From Carettochelys insculpta (taxonomy: Eukaryota > Chordata > Testudines > Carettochelyidae): a stretch of 64,000 nt of DNA. Under the pieces are notes generated by a model. It worked only from the letters and a program-made list of their open reading frames with translations, searched no databases and was not told the DNA's origin. The position numbers and the translations under genes were made by a program. The DNA lies in NCBI RefSeq assembly GCF_033958435.1, contig NC_134141.1, positions 104,263,001 through 104,327,000 of the forward strand, given 5' to 3'. Position 1 is the first letter of the stretch. Each line of letters starts with the position of its first letter. Positions 1-13,000 of this stretch are shown here, in pieces.

Positions 1-979
1 ATGCCTGCTCTGCTGCACTCCACATATAACCACTGCAGATGCATCCTTATGAAGTCACCACTTAATGTATCTTTTATTTCTTCACTTATCTGCTGTTTAA
101 CTTGATTCAAAACTCAATTTATGTAGCCACTTCTTCTAATTTTTCATATACTATATGTAGTTTTTAAGCTGAGTATAGCTCAGAGAAGTCACCACCAATA
201 CATGCTACATCAGCCAGAACATCTGATGAGTGGGAATATGCAGGGGACACTCAAAGAAAAATAATACTTCCCTACCTCACAAGTATGTCCTAGCAATAAT
301 TCATTAATGTTAGAAGTGCACAAATGCTACGGAGTTTGGAGGCACAGAAAAACCTATTAATCTGGCATTTACAGGGCAGTGTCCTGTGGTATCCAAGCTA
401 TCAAAGTTCTAGCTGGGTGTTCACTTCTAGCCACACAGACTGCTGTGAGGCGAATCCAAACTTGGGGCTCTCTGGATACCTGGAAATTTCTACATTTCAG
501 AGCCTGAACAGAGTCCAGCCATTGTTCCAATTTTGGGCTCCCTAGAAACACTCCTGAAGTACACTCTAAAACTCCCCTAAGTGCTAGAGTCCACCCTATC
601 CCCACTGCAGCTCCTATGCATAGTGGCAGCCAGAGCACTTTGTGCTGCCCCTACCCCAAACACTGTCCCTGCAGCTCCAATTGGCTGGGAATTGCTGCTT
701 CTAAGAACTGCCTAAGGAGACATAAGCAGCCTGGAGATGGCTCTCCACTAGTCTCCTGGGCCACGTCACTCAGGAGAGGAGGTCTGGGGGAACAGGCAGG
801 TTGGGAGCAGACCAGACTGGGAGGCGGCAGAGCAGGATCTGGGGTGGAAAAAAATACATATTATTAGGGATGAAAACTTTTTAGAAAACAAACAAACAAT
901 CCATATTTGATCTTAGTCCACATCCTTAATGGAAACTGTGCAACACTTTCAAAAGATGATCCTGTAAGATAAAGACATA

Positions 980-2322
980 ATTTTGTAAATGATCTGGGAA
1001 AGGGAGTAAACACTGAGTTGGCAAATTTGCTGAGGATACGAAACTGCTCAAGATAGTTAAGAACAAAGCAGACTGTGAAGAGCTTCAAAAAGATCTCACA
1101 AAACTGAGTGATTAGACAACAAAATGGCAAATGATTTTTAATGCTCATAACTGTAAAGTAAAGTAATGCACACTGGAAAAAATAATCCCAACGATACAGT
1201 AAACGCTGTCCTAACTGGTTTTCTATCATCCCAACTTTCAAATAACTGGCATTTTAACCATAAGTAAATTTTAGCTAAGTTTTTTGTAAATGCGGTATAG
1301 TGAAAGTAAACACAAATTCAGTAAATACAGTACACAATACCACTGTTGTTGGTAAATAAAGTTTACATACATTATATCAATAAAGTCTGCATACATTTTT
1401 TGTTTGTTTCTTAATATCTAATTTTGTTTTGTCTTTAGTGTTATGCATTGCTAGGTATACCCCTCTATGATCCAGAATATTTGGCAATCTCCCAGTCCCA
1501 GAGCTACTGGAAAGGGAAGAGATTACTGTACATACAAAATGAAGGGGGCTAATTTAGCTATAAGCACTCAAGAGAGATCTTGGACTGAAAACATCCACTC
1601 AATGTGCTTGCAGCAGCCAAAAAGGCAAGCAGAGTGCTAGGAATCATTTTAAAAAAAAGGATAGAGAATAAGACAGAGTAACTTATTGCCACTACATAAA
1701 TCCATTGTATGCCCATATTTTGAATATTGCATGTGGATGGGGGTCTCATCGTCTCAAAGAAGATATTGGCATTGGAAAAGGTTCAGAAAAGGGGTTTGGA
1801 ATGGGTACCATATGAAGACATTAAAAAGACTGGGACTTTTCATCTTAGGAAAAAGGAGACTAATGGGGGGCGGTATATAACAGAGGTATATAAAATCATG
1901 ACTGGCGTGGGAAAAGTTATGAACTTGCTTCCATAACACAAAAACTAGGGGTCACCAAATGAAATTAATGGGTAGCAGGTTTAAAACTAATAAAAGTAGT
2001 TTTTCTTCACACAGCGCATAGTAGGCCTATGGAACTCCATGCCCAAGTAGATTGTGAAAACCAAGATTTGAAAAAGGTTCAAAAAAGAACTCAAATTCAT
2101 GGAGGCTAGGTTAATCAATGGATATTAGCCAGGATACGTAGGAATGGTGTCCTTAGCCTGTTTGTCAGAGGTTGGAAATGGATATCAGCAAAGAGATTGC
2201 TTTTGTGTTTATCTGTTCTGCTCACTCCCTCTGGGGCATCAGGCATTGGCCTCTGTCAGAAGACAGCATAGTGAACTAGATGGACCTTTGGTCTGAGCCA
2301 GCGTGTGGCTGTTCTTAAACTT
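980..2322 (+). mobile_element. CR1 LINE, 3' part (reverse transcriptase C-terminus and 3' end)
   Basis: Old CR1 copy in sense orientation. Recognisable from AAACTGCTCAAGATAGTTAA (1040s), through GGTTCAGAAAAGGGGTTTGG, to the typical end CTAGATGGACCTTTGGTCTG at 2275-2294. Interrupted by the pogo-like MITE at 1197-1528. Full of stops; not functional. Confidence 0.9.
1197..1528. mobile_element. pogo/Tigger-like MITE inserted in a CR1 LINE
   Basis: Begins CAGTAAACG and ends ATTACTG, with TA on both sides (1195-1196 and 1529-1530). The body is the reverse complement of the copy at 25883-26160 over most of its length. Removing it and one TA rejoins the CR1 sequence. Confidence 0.85.
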
Positions 2323-2469
2323 TGCCAGACACTGAAATTTTTGGGCTTAGGAAATGGATTTATAGCTCAGTACAACAATCCATTACCACCTACTAACCTC
2401 TCCTTTGCTCTACAAATGCAGAGGTAGATCCCCAGAGCGATTATTATCACCTATTCTAGATCATCTGTT

Positions 2470-3305
2470 ACTGTTGTAGACCTCGGAAGTAGGTCAGTCT
2501 TCACTTACAGACAGCCTCTCCAACCTGGAACAAATACTCTAAGTAACTACACACCACACAACAGAAACACTAAACCAGGAACCAATCCCTGCAACAAACT
2601 CCACTGCCAACTGTGTCTGCATAATTACTCAAGTTCTTCCATCATAGGACCTAGCCACATCAGTCACACCATCAAAGGACTCCTCTACTCGCACATCTAC
2701 TAAATATGATATATACCATAAAGTGCCAGCAATGCCTCTCAGCCAGTTACATTTGCATTGAGACAGTCAGGTTTGGTCAAAGACTAAATCGACACAAATC
2801 ATACATCAAGAATAGTAACATTCAAAAACCACCAGAAGAGCATTTCCATCTCCCCGGACATTCAGTAACAGACTTGAAAGTCACCATACTTCAGCAAAAA
2901 AAAAAAAAAAAAGTTTAAAAACAGACTTCACAGTGAAACTGCACAGTTGGAACTCTCCTACAAAGCTGATACTATCAAACTGGGTCTGAATAGAGACTGG
3001 GAGCGGCTAGTTCACTACATAAAGTAATTTTCCCTTTTTTGGTCATCACACTTTCTCACCAACTGATGGGAACTGGTCACCCTGACTGAAATGACCTCAT
3101 TAGCACTGGTCTGCCACATAGTAATGTAACACACCCATCCCTGCATGGGTACGTATGCCTGCCAAAATGAAGTTTCTGCTTCATGCGTCTGACAAAGTGG
3201 ATTTCAGCTCTTGAAAGATTATGACTAAATAAATTTGTTAGTTTTTAAGGTGCCAAATGACTCCTTTTCTTTTGCTGAAACAGACTAACTTGGCTAACAC
3301 TTTGA
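2470..3305 (+). mobile_element. Penelope-like retroelement fragment (GIY-YIG end and 3' tail)
   Basis: Contains TNPCNKLHCQLCLHN (Cys motif), then a broken GIY-YIG region with IKCQQCLSA around 2720 and EEHFHLPGHSVTDLKVTIL around 2840, then the 3' tail with TAAGGTGCCAAATGACTCC. The frame is disrupted between the Cys motif and the YIG block. In WDR70 intron 5, antisense to the gene. Confidence 0.75.
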
Positions 3306-4174
3306 AAAAAAATCTTGAACAGTCTATTACAACATATTAATGCTAATATGCTAACATATGCTAAATCAGTTTTATCTTGTATTTGGCAGTGACACTCTGA
3401 GGTCACACCTACACTCAAAAATAAAGTCAGTTCACCTACAATGCTCAGAGGATGTGGAAAAACCCACACCCCTGAACTTTGCAGTTCTTCCCTTAATCTA
3501 GTCATCATCTCCCAGATGGGAGAATTAAACTTGTTGACTAGAGAACCCCCTTGCTACACTACAGCAGTGCAGCTGCAGAACTGAAGTTTCAAGCACCGAC
3601 AAGCCCTAAGGATTTTAACCTAAAGAGCTCTGTGTAAGCCTAAAAGACAAACTGGTTCAAGAAAAGCTATTACTTCACTCACTTTGTCTCTTCAGTTAAA
3701 GCCCATCTACTGACAGCCCTTGAGGCTGTATCACTATGCCTTAGAGCTCTGGTCCATTAAGGAGGCAACAGATTAACAGAGAAGGCTACTAACCCCCCAC
3801 ACTAAAAATTGAATTTGCAGCTTGATACGCATGGATACATAGAGCATCCCCACAACAAGGAGAAATAATAAGTTTGAACACATTCCTATATTATCACACA
3901 TGCAACTTACATTTTTTATTTCTTCTGTGGGAGCAACAAACAGGAGGATCTCTGTGAATGGATGTAATTGCACTTGGAATGGTGTTTTTATTGAGAAAAC
4001 TCAACCAGCAAGGGCTTTGGCGGCAGGGAAGCTCACACTGTAACTTCCTAGTCTACTCAAGGAATTCTTCCTTTTACAATGTTGACCCATGGCACCATTC
4101 ACTACTTTATCAGAAGTTTTGATATGGAGTGCAAAGACAAAGCAAAAGAAAATTTTACTTACTAACTACCTACC

Positions 4175-4198
4175 AAAGAAAGAAAGAAAGAAAGAAAG
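4175..4198. repeat. (AAAG)6 microsatellite followed by GAGC/GAGT units
   Basis: Six AAAG units followed by TGAGCGAGTGAGCGAGC. Confidence 0.9.
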
Positions 4199-5378
4199 TG
4201 AGCGAGTGAGCGAGCTTATGTTGAATACTTGCGGCTGACGACCAAAAAAAGAAGCTGCCTTGAAGAACAGGAAAACTGTGTCTACAGGCAGTCTTAATGC
4301 AGTCTCACAACAGACAGTGCCACTATGGAACTGTATCTGTCTCCAATCATGTGGGGGAACACAGAAAAGAAAAAAAAATGTAGCAACTATGAGCAAATGG
4401 ATATAAATAGAGCTTTTCAGCTGGTTCTGTGAATCAAGAACCATAATGTGGAAACATCTGTTAATATTGACAGACACATGGGCATATATACATTGCCGAG
4501 TCTGCAACCAGAGTGGAGCACAACAGTAGGAGTTGGGGAATTTTGGCCAGCACACTGGAATCTTCACAAGGTTAGACATTTGTCCCATTGCAACCTTTGA
4601 TGTTTACACAGAGCAGACAGGACCTCTGTTTTAGTCTCTTCTAAAAGACAATATACTGCATGAATTCAATTTATCTCCCTTTGATTGATGAAGGGGAGAG
4701 TTGACCCTGACAGGATTTGAAACTGTTTCCTGGCTGTCTAGATATGTCAAGCCCGATGCTTAGATGATAAACCATCCTCACTTTAAAGGTGCCAAGTTGA
4801 CAATGCATTGTCTGAGCACCTCAGCCGTTTCCTTTATGTGAATGCCATTTCAATGAGAGCAATGGCATAGGTTCAATTAAGTCATCTGGCAGCGTATCAC
4901 CCAGTATTCTCATGATTTCAGCATTTTCAGGAAGCTTGGAACTCTAAAATTGGGTTCTTTCCTTTGATGAGAGATGAGTGACCACAGATGCAAGATTAAA
5001 AAATGTATTTATATTCTATGAAGACACCTTTATTCAATTCTAAGTACAATGTATACAGTAAGAACACAAAACATAAGATATTTCCGGAAGTTATTAACGT
5101 AAGAGACAGTATTCCTAACCAACATCCCACCTTAAGAACAACAGAATCTTCCAACTGTATACCCCGCTCACTCCCAAGTTCATTTTCATCACTAAAAACT
5201 GCTAAAAAATGTAAATTCATTTTTGAACAGAAATTCATGTCAGGAAACAAAATCCCCATATACTTCCAAACTATGGTATGATTACATGATGTTAGTGAAG
5301 AAATGTAACCTCAGTAATGGAATTACAGAAATACAAACCAAGGGCAAAGTTTGACTATGGAGCTATCAGAACTCAATC

Positions 5379-5571
5379 AGTATTCTCTCTAATTTTTTTC
5401 CATCCACGGGCAGAATAAGTTTTGCGGTGTTCACTAAGCCATGTGTGGATGTGCATCACCAATAAGAATCACATGTTGCCAGTTGTGGGCAGCTGTGGGC
5501 ACTCTGCCAATCAGCTGGGTGGCACCTGAATCTTGGGAGGGTTGCCCAAGAGCTAAGCTTACAGGGAACAC
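5379..5571. mobile_element. Non-coding DNA transposon fragment, (AGTGTT)CCCTNTAA ends
   Basis: Left CTCTCTAATTTTTTTCCATC, right inverse AGTGTTCCCTGTAAGCTTAG. The same family seems to contribute the CACCAATATGGAGGTGGTGT segment near 35830 and GTGCACCATTATGGAG near 53272. The superfamily assignment is not certain. Confidence 0.55.
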
Positions 5572-7990
5572 TACTCATAATGATGCTCAAGAAGGATGAA
5601 AACGAGTGAAGTCTGCAGGGCTAACAGTTAGGAAAAGAAATATTTTTGTTGTACACGTAAACTAACCACAGTTGAAACAGACATGATTGACATAATGAAC
5701 ATGTGTCCCTTCTGTGCAATGTTTGTGCTTTCCTCCCCCTGCTGCCAAAGAGAAGTACTGTGGTTTTCAGAGTAGAACTGTAACTTAAATCTCTGCTGTT
5801 ACTCAATCTCCCTTATGAGCAGCACTGTGCTTATCACTCCAGGCATGCACTGTTCATTTGTCTCTATTACTTTCTACTATTGTCCTTAAATGCTTCCTCC
5901 TGCTGTTGATTCTCATTTGCCTAACATTTGCCCACTGCAATCATTCCATGTTCTGTCATTAAACTGGCATCTGTCATTATCATGTTGTCAGTAAGAAAGC
6001 TATCACGAAGCATCTCTTGGTGGTAAACTCCTCTGACCAGCCATCAGAACACTTTTCTACATTCTGCTGCTACTCAAGTTCATCTGGCAGCCAGCAGAGC
6101 CCACAGTGGGGCTGCTCTCTGAAGGTAATATTTTCATCTTGTACAGACAACATCCAACAGGACTGTATTGTGACAAATTCTGGTGCCAGGGTTATTTGTT
6201 GCTGCAGGAATAGTTCCTGTCTGAACAACGCATGTTGGGCTGACTGACGCATTCTTCCATCAACCTGACTGTATCTATGCTAGGGGTTAGGTCAGCATAG
6301 ATACAATGCTTAGGCATGTGGATTTTTCACATCTGAGCACTACAGCTAGACTGACAAAAGTTTTAATTGCAGACCAGCTCTAAGACTACATTTGCATGAC
6401 ATTAAGTAAGGCTGTGAGTGTTTCACATAGGTCATGGACTCCTCAGTGTCTTCAAGAAGCTGGTTCAGCTGAACACTGGACTGCCTGAGCAGCTATGGAG
6501 ACCACAGAGATTGTTGCACAGGCCGCTGCTTGGGCATCCATGGCACTAGCCACATCTGCTACAGGTGAGGCAGCTATGGACAGGAAGTCTGAGAGTAGCA
6601 GCAGTGGGGCCCTGGACTACCCCTGCCAGCAGGAGCAAAAGCACAGGTGGGGACACAGGCCATCCACCTGACTCCCCACATTACCACCCAAGTAGCAGCA
6701 GTGCCCAGCATCCACTGGAACCCCCTTCACCCTTCAGCATCTAAGTTTTACTCAGGAATATTTAATAGTACAAATCACTGACAGGCCAGGACTATGACTC
6801 TGTTTAGTGCCCTCTGTCCTTGATTTTTACTAAAAAAAAGCATGGCTTAATTGTACCATTAGACACAGGATATTAGGAGGGAAATTTTGAAGTCTGCAGC
6901 AAAATTTGTAATGACTTAAAGGCTGCCAATATTGCAGGTCCCTGAAATCTAAATCAGAAAGGAAAAAGTAAGTGTAATGACAATAGTCAATGGCATGTGT
7001 GGGAAATGTGGAAGGGATACCACAAAAGCAAGAAAAACAAGTGTGGCGATGAGGATGGCAGGGAAGATTTTATCTTTCTTATGTTTTTTTAAAATTAAAA
7101 ATAGAATTAAAAACCACTTTGTGAAGCTAACATTTTGGAGGAAGGAAACTTTTGTGAGAGTCCCAGAGAGCTAACAAGCATGGCCATCCCTAAGGGGGAG
7201 TAGGGCCTGAGGTAACCCCCTACTGCTCTCCAGATCCTGCCTCGTCCTGCTCCTTCTCCATCCTTCCCACCAGCCTCACCTCTAATCCACCCCATGCTGT
7301 CCTCACTGCATTCCTTCTGCCAAACCCCTCCCCCAAACTCCTCAACCCAGGGGATTTTACTTGAGGGGGGTCATCTGAAGCTGGTGGGACTCCCCCACCC
7401 TCATCATGGCAGCGTTAAGGAGAGTGACTTGGCCTTAAGTCCACTGTGCTTCCCCAAGCCTGACTCCCAGCTGCATCTCCTGGTGCAGTAAAGCTGGGAC
7501 TGGTTCACTCTGCTTCCCACCTCTGTAGTGAAGCAGAGCAAGTTGGATTGGAGAAGGCACAGTGGAGCAGACTTGGGCTGAGTCGCTTCACTTCCCACAG
7601 TTCCAGCCACAGCTGGTGAATGCAGAGGCAGACCCAATACATGCCACCACTCCAGGCAGGCCTAGGCATCGCAGGGCCCCCCAAGCACAGTGCTCAGGGC
7701 AGCTGCCCCCAACTGTCTCATGGACAGACTACTCTGCTAACAATACATGCACACGTTTGTCAATAAAACTAGAGCCAACAGTTCTGATATTTATAAGCCA
7801 AAATACAAGCTGAAAGAAAAAAAAAAAGACTCATGCCTTTTATGTTGTAAAGTATCAATTAAAATATTAAAAAATAGGACAAAGCCATTAAAAAAAAGAA
7901 ACTTCAGTGTGCCTATAGATTCTATAGCTTGCATTTGCACCTGGCGACAGAAAGTATCCATTTCAGTTAACTAAAACTGGCACTCTCAAG

Positions 7991-8182
7991 CTGGGGTTCC
8001 GAACTCTTCAGATGTCTCAAGGTTATTGCCTGAGTGTCACAAACTGTTCCTCCCATGCCTGGCAGGGCTCAGGCTGTCAGCCTCATTTCCACATTACATT
8101 ACATTTATAAAACGGGTAGGGCTGCATTCAGAGGTGTAGTGCACGAAAAGAGAGTCACAAAAATGACAGGTTTGCGAACCAG
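7991..8182. mobile_element. hAT-like MITE
   Basis: Left CTGGGGTTCCGAAC and right inverse CACTGGTTCGCAAACC resemble CAGTGGTTCTCAACC-type hAT termini. Contains GGGCTCAGGCTGTCAGCC. No clear 8-bp duplication. Confidence 0.6.
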
Positions 8183-8906
8183 TGACCTATACTAATGCAA
8201 AAGAATATTAAACAGAAGAATTATTTCATTGTAATTCTGTATACAGTTAACCTTTCTTACTATAAATTTTTTGTCACTTATATTAACATAAGAGCACATT
8301 TCCCTGTACATTATATATTAGTTTCTCCTTTCTAAAGGCTGGGAACTAAGTCTTCAACAGTTTAAGCCCTTTAACTATATTAGTTCTGCAGTGATGTCTC
8401 TGTACTCCACACTCAATTACACAACAATTGAGAATATCAATAACTTCCCAATCAAAGCTCTTTAATGATGAGCATCAGATTTTTGCAAATTTATTTTTCT
8501 TCCAGTTGCTCTGAGTCAAATTTTTCTGTGTGTGGGAAGAAAATAATTTCCATTTTAATTTAATTTCAGGGCATATTTAATTAATTCAAATTCCTGGATA
8601 TCACATGATCAGCAGCAGGATAGGGACTGTGTTTTCTGGTATATTTGTACAAAGCCTAAGCAGAATACAGCCCAATGGCACCTTTGTGGACCACCAAATT
8701 AAAAGCAACAAAAACAACAGTTGTGATTATTTGTGTAATTTTCAGTTATGAAATATCTCCCAAATGAGAATTAACAAACCTCACGCATTACTATTTACTC
8801 TCAAAACTATTTCCAAACTGATCACTTCAGGTTCTCATATATGATTTTATAATTGGATTGTAGAAGCTATGGCAAGACAGTCTGGCAGGTACAAAGATGC
8901 TTTCAC

Positions 8907-8920
8907 TGCCCCCTAGTGTC
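8907..8920. promoter_or_regulatory. CTCF-like motif
   Basis: TGCCCCCTAGTGTC, close to the reverse of the CTCF core CCACNAGGGGGCA. Motif match only. Confidence 0.3.
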
Positions 8921-9279
8921 TCCTCTTTTAAAAGATTCTTCTTAAAGCAGAATGCCGATACTACTCATAAGCACTCATTTTGACTTTTAGGGTATATCTC
9001 CAATGCATTTAAAAACCTGCTACAGGTCCATGCCAGCTGACTCACACTCAGAGGGTTTAGGCTAAAGAGTTATTTACACCACAATGAAATAGCCCTGTAG
9101 GCTGAGCCACAGATGCCAAAGTCAGCTGACATAAAGGGATGCTTCTCCGTTATTTTGTCTGTCTTCATCAAGAAGATCACGTTGAGAAATTTTAGTCAGT
9201 CATTAAAAAACAAGTAGTCTACAATACAAAATATACAAATTCTCAAAGTTAGTTATGTAACAGGATTTATAATGTCCAT

Positions 9280-9475
9280 GTTGCTTCAGTTTTCACTATA
9301 AATGCTAATGGTGATAAGATACTCAATGCAATTAGACAGAACCTAACAAAATAATTTGTACGGTACTTAAGGAACTAGCAGAAGTAATTTAAGAACCAAT
9401 AGCAATGATAATTGAGAAATGAGAGAGAGCAGATGATGTCTCAAAGGACTGGAGAAGGGCAAAGAGGGACATCAC
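9280..9475 (+). mobile_element. CR1 LINE ORF2 fragment
   Basis: The segment AAGGAACTAGCAGAAGTAAT to GGACTGGAGAAGGGCAAAG matches the CR1 region between endonuclease and reverse transcriptase. Ends where a minus-strand LINE remnant begins. Confidence 0.65.
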
Positions 9476-9482
9476 ACAATTT

Positions 9483-11260
9483 TCAGAAGCCCTCTAGATC
9501 CACCATTGGTTTTGAGCTGACCTCCAAGTAAGGCTGCACACTCTTTTTGCTGGTCATCCATATTTCCACCCTATGCTTGATGTGATCAAAGCAAAGAAGT
9601 TTGCACCTGCTGAATTTCACCAGCATGGTCTGCTTCTCTCCAGTAATATTTCTAACATTAACATTTGTCATCTTTTCTGTCCAGGACATAAACAACAATC
9701 TTCATCAGCATCATATCTTGAATGCTTCAATTTTCTCCTTATGAACAGCATTCATTTTATACAATGCACATCCATAAGTTCCTATGGGGGAAAAAATAGC
9801 TTTTCCCCAGTCAGCTTTCGCACATTTTGAGAAGCCAGTTTTCTCCAAGTTCTCCTACAGTAGGAAATGGCTGAGTGGGTCTTCTGGAAGCAGTCCTCCT
9901 TCCAGAGGACCCTTCTTCCCAAAAATTTTGTGTTGAAAATTTTCAGGAAGAGGGAGGACTCCCTTCAGGAAGGCCCCCCCACGGGCTGGGCTTCTACATG
10001 TTGTTTTGGAGTCTGGAAATCACATGGCCTTATGCTAATGAGGCACTGGGAATTTGCATCAATGCCTCATTAGCATATTTCAGGCTTTTCATTAGCATGC
10101 CACTTTTGGCATGTGGCATGTGTAGAAACAGCGTAGGTGTCTTATGGTCTGAATTTAATAATATGAAGATATTTGCAATTTGATCACGTGCTTTGTCCCT
10201 CTCCAAAACCAGCTTCTTATTCTGCTAGTTTTGTTCAACTATTCATTTCATCTGGATGACCTTAGAACAGAACTTACTTCCCATAAGGTATCAGGGCAAT
10301 GATTCAGTTGTTACTACAGTCTCCTTTATTTGGTTAGGGCACAAGAATTCCTTTTGTCCAGTCTTATAGCCAAATTTCTAATCATCCATATCTCATGACA
10401 AATTTTCCACAAAAGGTTTAAATCATGGTCAATAGTCGCTTTTAACAGTTCTGCTGATAGGTTATCTATACATGGTGTGTCCTCAGGCTTTATCATCATG
10501 ATAGCAAATACCACTTCCTCTCCAATACCTTACACATTCTGTCTTCCTATACTGTGACTGACAGTACTGAAGCACACAGATTGGTGCAGTTCTTTCCAAT
10601 TTTGTAAAGATTTTGCCATCATCATCTTTAATTATGCTCGATGGTGAGAGATATTTTGGTAAGAATTTGACCACTATGAACATACCCTATCATTCTTCCC
10701 TTTGTGATTATTAAATTCAACACACTTTGCTCATAAGTATTCACTCTTGTCTCATAGGGTCTGCCTTTGGATCTGCCTGCTCAGTTCCCTGCACTGTCTT
10801 CTAGCTAATCATTTTCCCCACCCACTCAAACACCTTCTCAGTTAACCTGGGCAAGTCATACACTGACCTTTTGGAATGCGTGCTTTGTTAAGTTCAAGAA
10901 GAATAATTGTAATTACATGCCTAAATTTGTTTGGGTTGTTCTCTTCTTTAACCTGTGACAATGCCGCAAACCCCTTCTGGATAGAAGTCATGCACTTTAC
11001 ATTGTTTCCAGACAAGTCCAGATGAAGTAAACCTGCCAAACATCTTATTTTTTTAAGTTTAAATTTAATGTTTGAGGTTAACAGTTGATAATCTGACTCA
11101 CAATCTGCGCTAGCAAAAATTTTCATTCTTTGGATGCTGTACACAGTCAATTTGATTCTTTGTCACGCTGTCAGTTGACCTCCATGTGTATAAATGTGTA
11201 GGATGTTTGTAATGAGCAGGTGCCTAACAGCAGAATTCAAGTAAATGCCCTCCCCATCTC
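9483..11260 (-). mobile_element. Non-LTR retrotransposon remnant (RTE-like), minus strand
   Basis: Pieces in the correct order for an endonuclease-RT ORF: ADCESDYQLLTSNIKFKLKK (endonuclease end, about 11040-11110), DNLSAELLKATIDHDLNLLW with KICHEIW (RT start, about 10380-10470), and TNVNVRNITGEKQTMLV with CFDHIKHR (C-terminal region, about 9560-9660). The RT core is missing or unreadable, and a MITE sits at 9862-10133. Exact clade uncertain. Confidence 0.7.
9862..10133. mobile_element. MITE (right end clear, left end unclear), TTCC-type family
   Basis: Contains CTAATGAGGC and TCATTAGCATATTTCAGG and ends in TGTGTAGAAACAGCG. Shares GGAGTCTGGAA and the CTCATTAGCATA block with the copy at 60041. 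It lies inside the LINE remnant of 9483-11260 and so is younger than it. Confidence 0.6.
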
Positions 11261-11862
11261 ATTTTGTAATCCAGACCAATGTTTCCTATCACTGCTTTAG
11301 GAGAGTTTACACACCCCTGCAATGCTTCCTTTCTGTTAACTAAGACAACATCAATCTCAGGCTCATCCTCACATATTCCCTTCACTGTTCCTTATTCCAC
11401 GGGGAGTTTTCTTATTTTTTATTTCATTGGGTCTTCAAACTGCTCATCCCTATTTTGTGAGCCAGTCTTCCAGAACCTGGCCAGGAATATATATTTTTTC
11501 TTTGCTACTCCAAGCACATCATTGACTTTTCATATAAATGTCATTACACATTTAATCAACTGTTCAGTACTTAACACGAAAATGCACCTTCCTGATTCCT
11601 CCAGTAATGCAACTTAACCCCACATGAGAAATACTTATCTTGATTCAAAGACACTAAAATATTCTACAAGCTTTTGTTCACAAAAAGACAGCTTTAGCCT
11701 AGGCTACATTCAAGCCAGTTTACCAATCTGTTCATTTCCAGGGCTTAACTTCCTGCATCTGATAGAAAGAAAAGGAATTATAAATTAAAGAAAAACACAA
11801 AATTAGAAGTTAGGCTCTCCAAAATTCTAACCTCAACTGTTCTACTGTTCTAATGACTCACT

Positions 11863-12256
11863 GGCCATGTCTACATTAGCCCCAAACTTCAAAATGGCCT
11901 TGCAAAGGTCCATTTCGAAGTTTACTAATGAAGCGCTGAAATGCATATTCAGCGCTTCATTAGCATGCGGTGGCCACGGCACTTTGAAATTGACGCGGCT
12001 CGCCTTGATGGGGCTCCTTTTTGAAAGGACCCCACCTACTTCTAAGTCCCGTTATTCCCATCTGCTCATAGGAATAAGGGGACTTCGAAGTAGGCAGGGT
12101 CCTTTCGAAAAGGAGCCCCGTCGGGGCAAGCCGCGCGGCGGCGAGCCGCATCAATTTCAAAGCGCCGTGGCCGCCCGCATGCTAACGAAGCGCTGAATAT
12201 GTATTTCAGTGCTTCATTAGTAAACTTCGAAATGGCCATTTAGTGTAGACGTGGCC
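11863..12256. mobile_element. Palindromic Harbinger-type MITE
   Basis: Long foldback: the two ~190-bp arms are imperfect inverted repeats, so the plus and minus strands encode similar ORFs. Ends GGCCATGTCTACA and its partner; flanked by ACT at 11860-11862 and 12257-12259. Contains several TTCGAA motifs and CATTAGCATGC in each arm. Confidence 0.85.
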
Positions 12257-12389
12257 ACTGTGTAGCTTCTAATGTACGTATGACATTCATTAAAATCTCA
12301 AAACAGAAAAAAAAGATGCCATTTATCTCACAGCAGAGTTGTGAAGAAGTTTAATATTTTCTTCGCAATATCCACAATATTACTGGTAA

Positions 12390-13000
12390 TCGGTATTCTT
12401 AAATATTTAATGTAAAAGGACTGTCAGTCTCACTTTGAGAAAAAAGCCTTTGTTAATGCTTAAGATTTCTGAAATATCGCAATCAATGTTTTGTTCTTAG
12501 GTGTCCCTGAACTTATTAATAGAGGTTAGAAGATTAGGAATGGTAACTGCAAGCTCAACACAAATACAAGAGCATCATCTACATATAGCATAATTTTGAA
12601 TTGTTTTACAATCTATTTAAATTCCTCCTTCAAATCAGCAGGAAATGGTATCGAATTCCTGTGCTGTTGGGCACTGATTCTGTGTAGTAATATACTGTGC
12701 AATTTTGAAATGGCTCATACAATCCTAAATCTGGCATAGTGATGCCACTTTAAGAAAAAAATGACCAACTCAGGTACAGCCTTGGCGCACTCCAAGGCTG
12801 TAGAATGTTTCAGGGACAGGATTACAGCACATGCCTTGTTATTTTGCAAGAAGAAACAGTGTTGTTCCCTTATATAATTCAACTGTGCTGTAACTGGATC
12901 CCCACAAATAGTTGATTTTTATAGTGAAGTAACATCCATGAACTCTACCCTCTGCAAACCGTGCTAGTGGCAACCAAAGCATTTATAAGTCTGGGTAGCG
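12390..13000 (-). mobile_element. LINE reverse transcriptase fragment with YVDD-type motif
   Basis: The minus strand shows GVRQGCT near 12777-12797 and, further on, MLYVDDALVFVLS near 12560-12600, followed by PNLLTSINKF. These are RT motifs B and C. Many stops between. Its position upstream of the 9483-11260 remnant is out of order for one element, so it is probably a separate L1-like copy. Confidence 0.6.

Noticed and set aside
5003..5281. 92-codon plus-strand ORF overlapped by an 87-codon minus-strand ORF
   Set aside because: No recognisable domain, AT-rich, no splice or promoter context; chance ORFs.
11867..12196. Pair of similar ORFs on opposite strands near 12000
   Set aside because: They arise because the MITE is palindromic; no coding family.
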